Assembly (NCBI GenBank): GCA_000827495.1
Contig: KN817787.1
Span: 1-14,961 of the forward strand
Length of the DNA stretch: 14,961 nt
Reading direction: 5' to 3'
Source: Hypholoma sublateritium FD-334 SS-4
Lineage: Eukaryota > Basidiomycota > Agaricomycetes > Agaricales > Strophariaceae
Positions 1 through 8,767 of this stretch are shown in pieces. The translations under genes and the position numbers were made by a program. Position 1 is the first letter of the stretch. Every line of letters starts with the position of its first letter. Below the pieces are notes generated by a model. That model did no database searches. It saw only the letters and a list, made by a program, of their open reading frames with translations, and was not told the origin of the DNA.

Positions 1-3000
1 ATTTACAACGACTGTGAGAACAACAACACCACCGATGCACTATACGCCCACCTCAACACACGCCGCACGGACGAGATACCAACTGACGCGGAAGGCAACG
101 AACTAGAGGAAATAAGCATATGGATGGGCGACTTCAACAGGCACCACCCAATGTGGGAAAGTGACGCCAATGACCGACTGTTCAGCGCCCGCAACGTTGA
201 AGAAGCCGGACACCTCATCGAACTGTTAGGTGAACACGACATGGACATGGCCCTACCCAGAGGAACACCAACCATACGCAACAGCGCCGGCAACCTAACA
301 AGACCCGACAATGTATTCATCAACGCAGCAAAAATCGACGCCATCATCACATGCGCAACACAAGAAGAAGACAAACCACCCAAAGCAGACCACTACCCAA
401 TCATCACCACAATAAGTGTACAACAGCCGCAAGCCGCCACTCAAAAAGCGAAACGGAACTGGAGAGCCACCGACTGGGAAGAATTTGGAGTACGACTAAC
501 GGAACATTTACAGATCATCCCTGCGCCGAAAAAACTNCGCAACACCGCNGAACTCGACAAAGCACTAGACGATCTCGAAGGCGCCATCCAGCAGGCAGCT
601 GACCTATGCNTACCAACGAAGAAAACATCGATATACTCAAAACGATGGTGGACAAAAGAAGTAGAACAGGCGAGACGAGCAGCGAGACGAGCAGCAAAAG
701 CAGCCCAACGATTCCGCGATCAGCCCCAACACAGACTGCACGAGGAAAAGCGTAAGCTACGAAACACCTTTAATGACCTGTTAAACAGCACGAAACGATC
801 CCACTGGGAAGACTACATCGAGAACCTCGACAGCAAAACCGTGTGGACAGCCCACAAATTCACAAAGGCACCAGCTACCGATGGCGGGCGAACACGTATA
901 CCTGCACTCAAGAAGCGAAACGCTGACGGCAACATCACCGAAGCTCAAGATAACAGCGAAAAGAGCCGCATACTACACAAAATGTTCTTCTATGATCAGC
1001 CAACCGATACGGGCATCGACGAGAACTTCCAATACCAAGAACCCGCCTTCCAATTCCGATACATCAGCGACAACCAGATCAAGCGGGTAGCCAAGCAGCT
1101 AAACCCGTACAAAGCACCAGGGCTAAACGACATATCTAACGCCGTACTAACACACTGCAGTGAGCAGCTCGCACCATACCTNGGACCCATATATAGGGCA
1201 ACATTCTCGCTGGAGCACTACCCNGACAAGTGGAAGAGATACGAAACAGTCGTACTGCGTAAACCAGGTAAACCAGATTACAAGGAGCCCAGCGCATACC
1301 GACCAATAGCACTACTCGACGTCATTGCCAAACTGCTATCAGCATGCGTCAAAGAAACCCTCGAATACCACACAGAAAAACGAAACCTACTCTCCAACAA
1401 ACAATTNGGCGGACGACCAGGACGAACAACAACAGACTCACTACACATGTTACTCAAGTTCACCAAAGACGCATGGCGAAAAGGAAAAGAGGTTGCCGCC
1501 ATCTTTATGGACGTCAAGGGCGCGTTCCCCAACACGGTGATCCCAGTACTGACACATAATATGCGCAAGCAGGGCATACCAAGACAATACACAGAATGGA
1601 TAGAACGAAAATCNGCAGGGCGCCAGACGGTCATCACTTTCGACGACTTCACATCAGAGCCAATACCAGTGAACAGCGGGCTCGATCAAGGATGCAACCT
1701 ATCGTCTTTCCTATACAACTTCTACACCACCGACCAGATTAGCGCCGCCGAAGGAAAGAAGGATGAATTATCAGCAAGCTTCGCCGACGACANGTACGCA
1801 GCAACAACAGGCAACAACATGGCAGAAGCAATCGAGAGACTGACAGAGCTGTTCCACCGCCGAAACGGGCCCCTCGACTGGGCCAAAACCCACTTCTCAA
1901 CTTACGAGTTCCACAAATTCGTGCTGATGATGCTAACAAGACGCATGTTACCAGATCCAACACCAGACAAACCCAACAAAAAGAAAAAACAAGAACCGAC
2001 AACCATCACACTCAACGGACAACAAATCACCGCATCCGACCACCACAAATTCCTAGGCGTCATACTCGACACCGAGCTACGTTTCAAAAAACACGCAAGC
2101 TATGTATTAGGAAAAGGAACCAAGGCCGCAAACCAAATCCGAAGACTCGGTAAGACCACCAAAGGCATGCACGGCGAACTTGCAAGACGCATGTACTACG
2201 CATCGGTGGCGCCAACTATGCTATATGCCGCCGACGTATGGTGCCCAACAACCCCAATACGAAATGGAAAACGCCAACGAGGAATGAACGGCGCAATCGC
2301 AAAAATGGAATCAGTACAACGAATAGCAGCAATCCAAGCAACAGGAGCACTACGCACAACACCCACCGATCTATTATTCGCCCACGCCGACATGCCACCA
2401 GTCAAACTACAAATCACCCGCATCACCCAACTCTCAGCCCTCNGACTAGCCACTCTACCGACATCACACCCCCTCCAACGCGACATTCAACGAGCAAAGA
2501 AAATACTACCCAAAAAACATCCATCCCCCCTCCAGATCGTCATGTCCTCCAGCAAACTACTACAACGCAACATCGAGACTCAGACCGCAATCGACAAACA
2601 TCCGAAGTGGACGCCACCCATCAAAGCNTCCATCGCCAAATCAAGACAAGAAGCAAAAGAACAAGACCGCAACGACGAAAGCGACATTAAGATCTACACC
2701 GATGGATCCGGACAGAACGACAAAATAGGAGCAGCAGCAGTAATGTACGAAGGCATCCGACCAATCAAAACAGCAAGATACCACCTCGGACCCGTCACCC
2801 GGCACACCGTCTTTGAAGGAGAATGCGTAGGACAGCTACTAGGACTGCAACTATTGGAAGAAAGGATGAGGCGAAGGGTAAGGGAGGTAGGGACAGTGAG
2901 CATAGCAGTAGACAATCAGCCATCCCTGAGGGCACACGGGCGAAGGCGACAGCAGCCGGGATCGTACATCCTAGACGAGGTACAAAAAACGTACACAGCA

Positions 3001-3705
3001 ATCACAGCGCGGCACCCCAACACAAAAATCGAATTCCGTTGGATACCAGGCCATGAAAACATTGCAGCAAGCGACCGCGTAGACAAAGAAGCAAAACTGG
3101 CAGCTACGGGGTACCAAGCTAACAAAGGCGAAGCCAAAGGCATTCTACGCAAGGAACTACCGGCCAGCAAAGCAGCCACACGGCAGGAAATCATACGCAG
3201 ACTGAAGAAGAAGCTTATCAAGGACTTTCACACCACGTCCCACCGATACGCAAAAATTGCGATCATAGACCCAAGCACACCTTCCCAAAAATACCGCACC
3301 ATATGCAAAAGCCTCACACGACCTGCCNCCAGCATCATCACACAGCTNCGCACTAACCACGCACCATTAAACGGATACCTCCATCGCTTCAAATGCTCAG
3401 ACACGCCAACTTGCGCCCACTGCAACCTCGACGAAGAAACAACCGTCCACTACATCAAGTACTGCCCAGCCTTCNACAAACAGCGGAAAACACTAAAACG
3501 CAACATTGGACCGGACCACGACGTTGGATTGCACCTCTTAGGCACCAGACGAAACATCAGACACATGCTACAGTACATCAATGACACCAAGCGGTTCGTC
3601 GACAGCCACGGGATAATAAAGCTACCGCCACCACCCACCAGAAAAAAGAAGCGCACAGAACCCACCGAACACGACGAAACCCTCGCAGGCATCACATGGG
3701 GCTGA
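1..3705 (+). CDS. LINE ORF2 polyprotein: AP endonuclease, reverse transcriptase, RNase H (5'-partial)
   Basis: The frame enters from outside the window, so the methionine at 124 is internal and the true start is not seen; 1234 residues are visible. The apurinic-type endonuclease shows GDFNRHHPMW (127-156) and DHYPI (388-402). Reverse transcriptase shows FMDVKGAFP with the motif A aspartate at 1510, SGLDQGCNLSS (from about 1675), and FADD (1780-1791) with both catalytic aspartates. RNase H shows YTDGSG (Asp at 2701), Glu at 2821, Asp at 2911, and PGHENIAASDRVD with His at 3052 and Asp at 3082. A C-x2-C-x7-H-x4-C-like knuckle lies at 3412-3465. Motif B has Asn where most LINEs have Pro (QGCNLS). 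Thirteen codons contain N; seven of these are four-fold degenerate and certain in sense. No stop or frameshift is seen, so the enzyme may be functional. Confidence 0.95.
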   Translation: MYNDCENNNTTDALYAHLNTRRTDEIPTDAEGNELEEISIWMGDFNRHHPMWESDANDRLFSARNVEEAGHLIELLGEHDMDMALPRGTPTIRNSAGNLTRPDNVFINAAKIDAIITCATQEEDKPPKADHYPIITTISVQQPQAATQKAKRNWRATDWEEFGVRLTEHLQIIPAPKKXRNTXELDKALDDLEGAIQQAADLCXPTKKTSIYSKRWWTKEVEQARRAARRAAKAAQRFRDQPQHRLHEEKRKLRNTFNDLLNSTKRSHWEDYIENLDSKTVWTAHKFTKAPATDGGRTRIPALKKRNADGNITEAQDNSEKSRILHKMFFYDQPTDTGIDENFQYQEPAFQFRYISDNQIKRVAKQLNPYKAPGLNDISNAVLTHCSEQLAPYXGPIYRATFSLEHYXDKWKRYETVVLRKPGKPDYKEPSAYRPIALLDVIAKLLSACVKETLEYHTEKRNLLSNKQXGGRPGRTTTDSLHMLLKFTKDAWRKGKEVAAIFMDVKGAFPNTVIPVLTHNMRKQGIPRQYTEWIERKXAGRQTVITFDDFTSEPIPVNSGLDQGCNLSSFLYNFYTTDQISAAEGKKDELSASFADDXYAATTGNNMAEAIERLTELFHRRNGPLDWAKTHFSTYEFHKFVLMMLTRRMLPDPTPDKPNKKKKQEPTTITLNGQQITASDHHKFLGVILDTELRFKKHASYVLGKGTKAANQIRRLGKTTKGMHGELARRMYYASVAPTMLYAADVWCPTTPIRNGKRQRGMNGAIAKMESVQRIAAIQATGALRTTPTDLLFAHADMPPVKLQITRITQLSALXLATLPTSHPLQRDIQRAKKILPKKHPSPLQIVMSSSKLLQRNIETQTAIDKHPKWTPPIKXSIAKSRQEAKEQDRNDESDIKIYTDGSGQNDKIGAAAVMYEGIRPIKTARYHLGPVTRHTVFEGECVGQLLGLQLLEERMRRRVREVGTVSIAVDNQPSLRAHGRRRQQPGSYILDEVQKTYTAITARHPNTKIEFRWIPGHENIAASDRVDKEAKLAATGYQANKGEAKGILRKELPASKAATRQEIIRRLKKKLIKDFHTTSHRYAKIAIIDPSTPSQKYRTICKSLTRPAXSIITQXRTNHAPLNGYLHRFKCSDTPTCAHCNLDEETTVHYIKYCPAFXKQRKTLKRNIGPDHDVGLHLLGTRRNIRHMLQYINDTKRFVDSHGIIKLPPPPTRKKKRTEPTEHDETLAGITWG

Positions 3706-4040
3706 CATCCACCACNAAACGCACATCATCGCCATCCCTCCCAACAACAACACCACGATACGTACCATAACACATCCTAGTCTACTATTCCATCCCTATA
3801 TAATACACATCACCCATCCGCACTGTACCATACTTACTACTACTCACCCCAAACACGGGCTTTAAGCACCGTAAAGCCACTTTAAGAGGCCTTCCCGCAG
3901 TCGTCGAGTCAGCCTAGTCTTTATTCCAAGGACACGTCGAGGACAATCTACACACGCACACTTAGATAACAATGTAAATAGACGTCCTACATAGGGCCCA
4001 GCCTTAATGGACATTAATGGAAAAAAAAAAAAAAAAAAAA
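3706..4040 (+). other. LINE 3' UTR with stem-loop, short tandem repeat and poly(A)
   Basis: The stretch from the stop codon to the tail has no ORF of note. A perfect 7-bp stem (GGCTTTA at 3858-3864, TAAAGCC at 3872-3878) closes a 7-base loop. Just before the tail, TTAATGG occurs twice ten bases apart (4004-4010 and 4014-4020), and the A run follows the second copy directly. In several LINEs a 3' stem-loop or short 3' repeats are recognised by the element's own reverse transcriptase; that role is inferred here. Confidence 0.75.
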
Positions 4041-4059
4041 GAAATTGCGGTAGAGAATT

Positions 4060-4788
4060 ATGACCCTTCCAGCGCATGCTATGCCGGACCCAGATCTGCT
4101 AATCGTGCACCGAAATCGATGCTGCGGTGTTCCCCATCGGCATCGGAAACTTCACGATTCGTGCGCTCGACGTTCCTCCGCCGTTCAGAGCGAACCCGTC
4201 AGCACTGTCGATACTTCGCTGCCGTCTCCTACGTCCTCACACTGGGGGATCAAGCTGCTAGGCAAACTGGCTGCGATCGAGAAGGTCCAGCCGCCTGCGG
4301 CGCGAAGCAGTGCTGGATATATGTTGGGCGACACGTAAGTCGCTTCATGTTTGTGTTCGGGATCTAGGTTTATCCGCATTGTGGCTTACAGGGCTGAGCG
4401 CACCATAGAGAAGAAGGTACTGAGCCCGCGGAGATGTCTGATCGAACGGTTCACGGTGTGAGGATATTTTTCTCTTATGTGGTATGTGAACTAACGGACG
4501 CATAGATATATAGCTAATATTCGCGAAACTCGTCTACTTGTTAATGTGCATAATATACACACCTCGCGGTTCACGAACCTGCCGCTCTGGCGCGATATTC
4601 ATTCTATTGACAACCACGGGGAAGCATTGGTGGAGACGGTCAAATCGCGCGAAGGGAGAGGCGGGGGGTGTCCTGCGTCGTTGTGCAGGCGGGAGGGCGC
4701 ATTTCCATCGTTTGTGCACTGTGGACGAGGAAGCCACGTCAGAGCGCACCTAAGGCAGCAGTTGCTAGGGACCTTTAGGTACCCTTAA
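4060..4788 (+). CDS. Possible three-exon gene or gene remnant, unknown family
   Basis: I do not recognise this protein. Three exons (4060-4334, 4392-4457, 4506-4788) join in frame to 207 codons and a TAA. Intron 1 (57 nt) runs from GTAAGT to TTACAG. Intron 2 (48 nt) runs from GTGAGG to GCATAG with a CTAAC branch motif 12 bases before the acceptor. Across both joins the product stays sensible (GYMLGDT, AERTIEKK, then ERFTV, YIANIRETRLLVNV, SRFTNLPLWRDIHS). The last 50 or so residues are Gly/Arg/Cys-rich and less convincing, so the real end may be earlier or decayed. The first ATG lies 19 bases after the LINE poly(A). If this was a gene, the insertion has removed or displaced its promoter, or a longer 5' end is lost. 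It could also be chance, but two well-formed introns that keep the frame argue against that. Confidence 0.38.
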
Positions 4789-5034
4789 ATGCGCTGATTT
4801 TGACCACCTACAGGTGACGTCGGGGATTGCCGCCGCGTCTATAATTAGATCGTTGGCACAATCCAACCTCAGCATCTCTCGGCGATGTTGGCCACATCTC
4901 CCAGCGATGGTTTGCAAATGCCCGGCATCCTCCGCATTTACTATCAATAATCTATAATTTTCAATCCTCAGCCATGCGTCTTGGGCCAATTTCCATGGTT
5001 GTGCGTCAATCCCCGGGGCGTACCCCATGTTCAA

Positions 5035-5056
5035 ATTGTTACAATATTGTTACAAT
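5035..5056. repeat. 11-bp perfect tandem duplication
   Basis: ATTGTTACAAT occurs twice head to tail with no spacer, and the junction makes the palindrome ACAATATTGT. It could be a small replication slip or a binding site; it lies about 40 bp outside the candidate outer inverted repeat. Confidence 0.8.
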
Positions 5057-5096
5057 ATGATATCTCCTATCTTGATTTTTAGCGCGGAGCATTATT

Positions 5097-5128
5097 GTAC
5101 GATCAGGTGACTAGCCCCTGTGAAAATC
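5097..5128 (+). repeat. Candidate outer terminal inverted repeat, left copy (imperfect)
   Basis: Against the reverse complement of 14175-14207, a hand alignment of 34 columns gives 26 identities, 5 mismatches and 3 single-base gaps. The conserved core reads CTAG, CCCC, GTGAAAA. The copies lie 300 bp before the first start codon and 280 bp after the last stop codon of the three-gene block. No target-site duplication is visible, and the score is only moderately above what two kilobase-long flanks could give by chance. Confidence 0.3.
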
Positions 5129-5320
5129 GACTAGATTTAGATTATTTCTGAGTTACGTCATTATAACATAATGCTGTGTGCTGCAAGTCCATTCGTTTAC
5201 ACAATCGTCTCGAATTTCAAAACCATCAAACTAATGCTTCGCACTTTGCACTTCCCCGAAATCAGTTGCTCAACAAAATAAACACTCATTCTGAACGTTA
5301 AACACTTGCTTGACACGTAT

Positions 5321-5329
5321 CACTGATGT
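5321..5329 (+). repeat. Candidate CACTG-type terminal inverted repeat, left copy
   Basis: CACTGATGT here is the exact reverse complement of ACATCAGTG at 13981-13989. CACTA/CMC elements typically end in CACT(A/G), and this transposase is of that class. The copies sit 107 bp before the first start codon and 86 bp after the last stop codon of the block. Flanking triplets (TAT left, TCG right) do not match, so no target-site duplication supports them. Confidence 0.35.
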
Positions 5330-5428
5330 CGTACACCCTACTTTAAATCGGATTGGTAATGCAATGCTCTGGGACCTTGTTTGAAACACGGGAGTCTGAC
5401 GTTCAACATTCGCCGTCCCCTTTCCGCC

Positions 5429-8400
5429 ATGCCCAAGGATGCAGGAAGACCTAGAAAACCCAATACAACGAAGGAAAAGGCCGTGAGCAGGAAACCGACT
5501 TTTCAATGCACTTGTACCGGTGGTTGTAAAGGTCGCACACGAGAGCTATCGAAAGCAATGTACACGAAACACGCGAAATTCCGAGAGCTGGATGAAGCCA
5601 GAAACGAAGGCAACGCGGACGAATCACTTCCTAAGTCTCCGCAGCAAGCCAATGTCCAACGTAGCCAGCATGATGAATATGTAAGTTTCTCCATTGCAAT
5701 TCAGGAAACGTCGCTTAGATATCCTTTGTACTTTGCAGATCTTGAATTCTTTGCCCAAGTCTCGATCGCTTACCCCGTCGGCTCATGTCCACCCTGGCTC
5801 ACCTTTTCCAACCCGTTCTGGTGTCGATGTCACTACAGACTTACTGCCAGGTCCAGCTGCACCACGGTCTGAGGACCATCGTCTTTTCGATGGCGTCGCC
5901 GATGAATCTGACGATGACGACACCTCCAATCCCGATCCCGGATGCCTTGATTTGGATGCCAGCAACACAGATAGCAGTGCCCACGGTACTCAGGCAGAGG
6001 CTCCTTTGCTGGCGGTATCACCTAATCTTGAAAGCATATTCGAAAACACCTGCCTTGAAGACTTGCTCACGGCGACTGAATTCATCCGGGCACTCCAGCC
6101 TGCATCTCTCGACGATCCTCATTGCAAAATGAACCGGAGTGCCATTGAACGGTTGAGGAACCCGGCTACCACAACTTTCGACATCAGCTCACGTCCTGAT
6201 CTACGCATTGGCCTCGACCTTTTCCTTGCTAACATGAACTCCTCAGTCAAGTCCTTCAATGCGAATCGTGATGCGGTTCTACGGCGATATCCTATGGATC
6301 ATATACCTTCCTACGAGCAGATGAAACGGCATATCAGCAATATAACAGGTGTGGACTCCGTTGTTCATGCTATGTGTAGAAACAGTTGTCTCGCATTCAC
6401 AGGGCCCTTTGCCGACCTAGATCACTGCCCGAAATGTAATGAACCAAAACTTTGTCCAGCCACGAATAAGCCTCAGCAAGAATTCCATACCATCTTGATT
6501 GGTCCGGTTCTACAAGCTTTATGGCGGGATGCCTCAAGCGCGAAGAAATTCTACCATCGGCGACATGAAACTTGGGAGATCATTCGCGAGCTTCAAGCAA
6601 ATTCTGGCAATATATCTTCTTATGATGATTTTTACAGTGGTAGTGACTACCTCGAGCATGTCCGAAGCGGGAAAATCCAAGACAACGATATTATTCTTAT
6701 GCTCTCAATCGACGGCGCGCAGCTCTACGCACACAAAGCATCAGATTGTTGGATCTATTTATGGGTGATCATGGACCTCTCGCCCGACGAACGATACAAG
6801 AAACGACATGTTCTTCCCGGTGGATTCATTCCTGGCCCAAATAAACCAAAAGTCCTCGACTCATTCTTATTCCCTGGATTACATCACCTCCGTGCGCTTC
6901 AAATTGAGGGTTTGCAGATTTGGGATGCTTTTCAGGATAAAACCTTCACTTCGCGGCTCTTTCTCGCCCTCAATACTGCGGACGGACCTGCGATGGCCTA
7001 CTTGAATGGTCTAGTAGGACACCATGGCAAATTTGGATGCCGTCTTTATTGCCCTGTCCCAGGGAGGCATAAACCAAATGGTCCGCACTACTACCCAGCC
7101 CTCTTGAAGCCTGACAACTATAGGATGCCGGGATGTGATCATGAAGACCTGCCGTTCACCCTTTCAACAATTTCCTCGTCCACTCTATATCTATCAAACC
7201 TCAAGTTTCTGCTACAATCGCCAAATGAAACCCAATATAAAAAACGGCGCTTAGAAACGGGAATATCAAAGCCCACGATTTTTCTAGGATTCAGTTCAAA
7301 TCACATTCTTGGGATACCTGGATGCTTCGGTTCCGACATCATGCACCTGGGAACTTTCAATCTCTCGGATCTACTTCTCTCGTTATGGCGAGGCACCCTC
7401 GATCACGATGCAGACGATCCTCCTTCTAGCTGGCCATGGGCTGTTCTCACTGGCGAAATTTGGGAGACTCACGGGAAAGAGGTCGCTGACGCCACTCCAT
7501 TCCTCCCAGGTTCGTTTGACAGACCTCCCCGTAATATCGCTGAAAAGATAAACAGCGGTTATAAAGCTTGGGAGTGGTTACAATACCTCTATGGGTTGGC
7601 ACCGGCTCTCCTCTATGGTATTCTTCCTGACCCATATTATGCTCACTTTTGCAAGCTTGTGCGCGCAATGCGTATCATTCAACAGCATCACATCCGTACC
7701 ACTGACCTGCGACTCGCCGGAAATCTTCTCGTATCATTTGTCGAAGAATTTGAAACCTTGTATTATCAACGAAGAGTGGACCGCTTACATTTTTGCCGAC
7801 AAAGTATTCATGCGCTACTACACCTTGCACCCGAAGTCACCAGAATCGGCCCGCCAATATGTTCATCACAGTGGACCATGGAGCGTACAATCGGAAACTT
7901 AGGGGAAGAGATTCGACAGCCATCGAATCCGTATGCGAACCTCTCACAACGTGGGCTCTTTCGATGTCAAGTGAATGCGTTAACGGCAATGATACCGAAT
8001 CTCAGCCCTCCACCCCCTTCATTGCCTCGGGGTGCTGTTGATCTCGGGCAGGGATATGTTCTCCTTCGCGCTCAAGATAGATACGAACGTCTCATGCGTC
8101 CCCAAGAAGCTAGCGCACTTTTGTATTATCTCGGCGGAGCACCGGCGGAAGGCAGCTCCGAGCCCATCAACTGCGACTGGTGCCCAAAGGTCACCCGGTG
8201 GGCTCGCCTTCGACTGCCAAATGGTCAGGTGGCTAGATCTCGTTGGAAAGAAACTCTCAAACCATTGAGAAAGCTTCGAACTGCTCGTAATGTGAAGGTA
8301 GGTCATTTTTTAATTAAACAGTTTCAGCCATATTTACACTGCAATGTTCTTATCTAGTTCATCTCAGACAATGGTGGTGTTGGCTTCGGCGAAGTCCTAT

Positions 8401-8687
8401 ACTATTTTCGTTGCAAGCGCCAGAACACTGTTCTTCCACTGGCTGTCATCTCAGCCTACTCTGAACCCGATCCAGAACTTCTGGAAGCTTCACACGGGAC
8501 ATTCATTTCTTGCGCGTATCTCGGGGACAATTCGGTGCGAATTATTGATATTTCTTGTATCCAGTCTGTTGTGGCGATGGTGCCTCACACATTGGAAAGG
8601 CATGGAGTCGATGAAAAACATTATTTCCTGGTGGAGAGACCTGGGCTAGACGTCGTTTGTCTCGGTGGCATGGAGCCACTTTGTTGA
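5429..8687 (+). CDS. Tnp2-like (CACTA/CMC superfamily) transposase, three exons
   Basis: Exons 5429-5680, 5739-8297 and 8358-8687 join in phase 0 to 1046 aa with no stop or frameshift. The start is the first in-frame ATG and has a good context (CCGCCATGC). Introns of 58 and 60 nt run GTAAGT-GCAG and GTAGGT-CTAG. The N-terminus is basic with a Cys/His cluster (C27, C29, C33, H48), followed by an acidic stretch. A second cluster, MCRNSC with CPKC (C297, C301, C314, C317), is typical of fungal Tnp2-like proteins. The RNase H-like core shows LSIDGAQ (D409), IPGPNKP, GSDIMHLG (D617) and WTMERTIGNLGEEIRQPSNP (W796, E799). The last exon reads like this family's C-terminus (DNGGVGFGEV, VERPGLDVV). 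The protein would cut and reinsert element ends in the nucleus. Assignment of the DDE residues is inferred. If intron 2 is retained, a TAG ends the protein 109 residues early. Confidence 0.92.
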
Positions 8688-8767
8688 CATCATTGTATAT
8701 ATACCAGTTGTAATTAAAATGTGTATATCTCTATCCTTACTAATACGGAGCCTTTTACTTCGCCTTT
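8688..8767 (+). promoter_or_regulatory. 80-bp gap between transposase and kinase genes, with TATA-like run
   Basis: TATATATA at 8696-8703 lies 65-72 bases before the kinase ATG and is followed by a pyrimidine-rich patch (TCTCTATCCTT), an arrangement seen in fungal core promoters. The same few bases must also carry the 3' end of the transposase transcript. GTATAT (8695) and TACTAAT then CGGAG (near 8750) also resemble a 56-nt intron, which would be untranslated; the branch-to-acceptor distance is short, so I give this little weight. Confidence 0.35.

Larger units (their letters stand above)
1..4040 (+). mobile_element. Non-LTR retrotransposon (LINE, I/Tad1-like), 3' part with poly(A) tail
   Basis: One reading frame is open from the first base to 3705. 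It is followed by a UTR of about 315 bases and an uninterrupted 20-A run at 4021-4040. The order endonuclease, reverse transcriptase, RNase H, C-terminal zinc knuckle is that of I/Tad1-type LINEs, which copy their RNA into a nicked target site. The 5' end, any ORF1 and the upstream target-site duplication lie outside the window. The coding strand is visibly rich in A and C, unlike the genes downstream. It holds 14 of the 15 ambiguous bases of the window, as expected of a multi-copy repeat whose copies were merged in assembly. I infer a recent insertion, because the frame is open and the tail is clean. Confidence 0.93.
4789..5428. other. Intergenic stretch without a convincing gene; repeats and candidate element left end
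   Basis: The right half is AT-rich and contains an 11-bp tandem duplication (5035-5056) and two short sequences that recur inverted beyond the third gene of the block (5097-5128 and 5321-5329). The left half has an 89-codon minus-strand frame (4765-5034) that I do not recognise and that overlaps the end of the preceding gene model. The promoter of the transposase must lie in the last part; no clear TATA box stands out. Confidence 0.6.

Noticed and set aside
124..3705. Methionine at 124 as the start of the LINE protein
   Set aside because: The frame is open from base 1 and the endonuclease domain begins before 124.
4765..5034. 89-codon minus-strand frame with protein-like composition
   Set aside because: No recognised motif, no intron or homologue recalled, and it overlaps the + strand gene model; length is within chance for this GC content.
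5694..8357. Single-exon transposase beginning at the ATG at 5694
   Set aside because: That ATG lies inside an intron. Splicing to the upstream exon adds the Cys/His cluster, and splicing at 8298 adds the family C-terminus.
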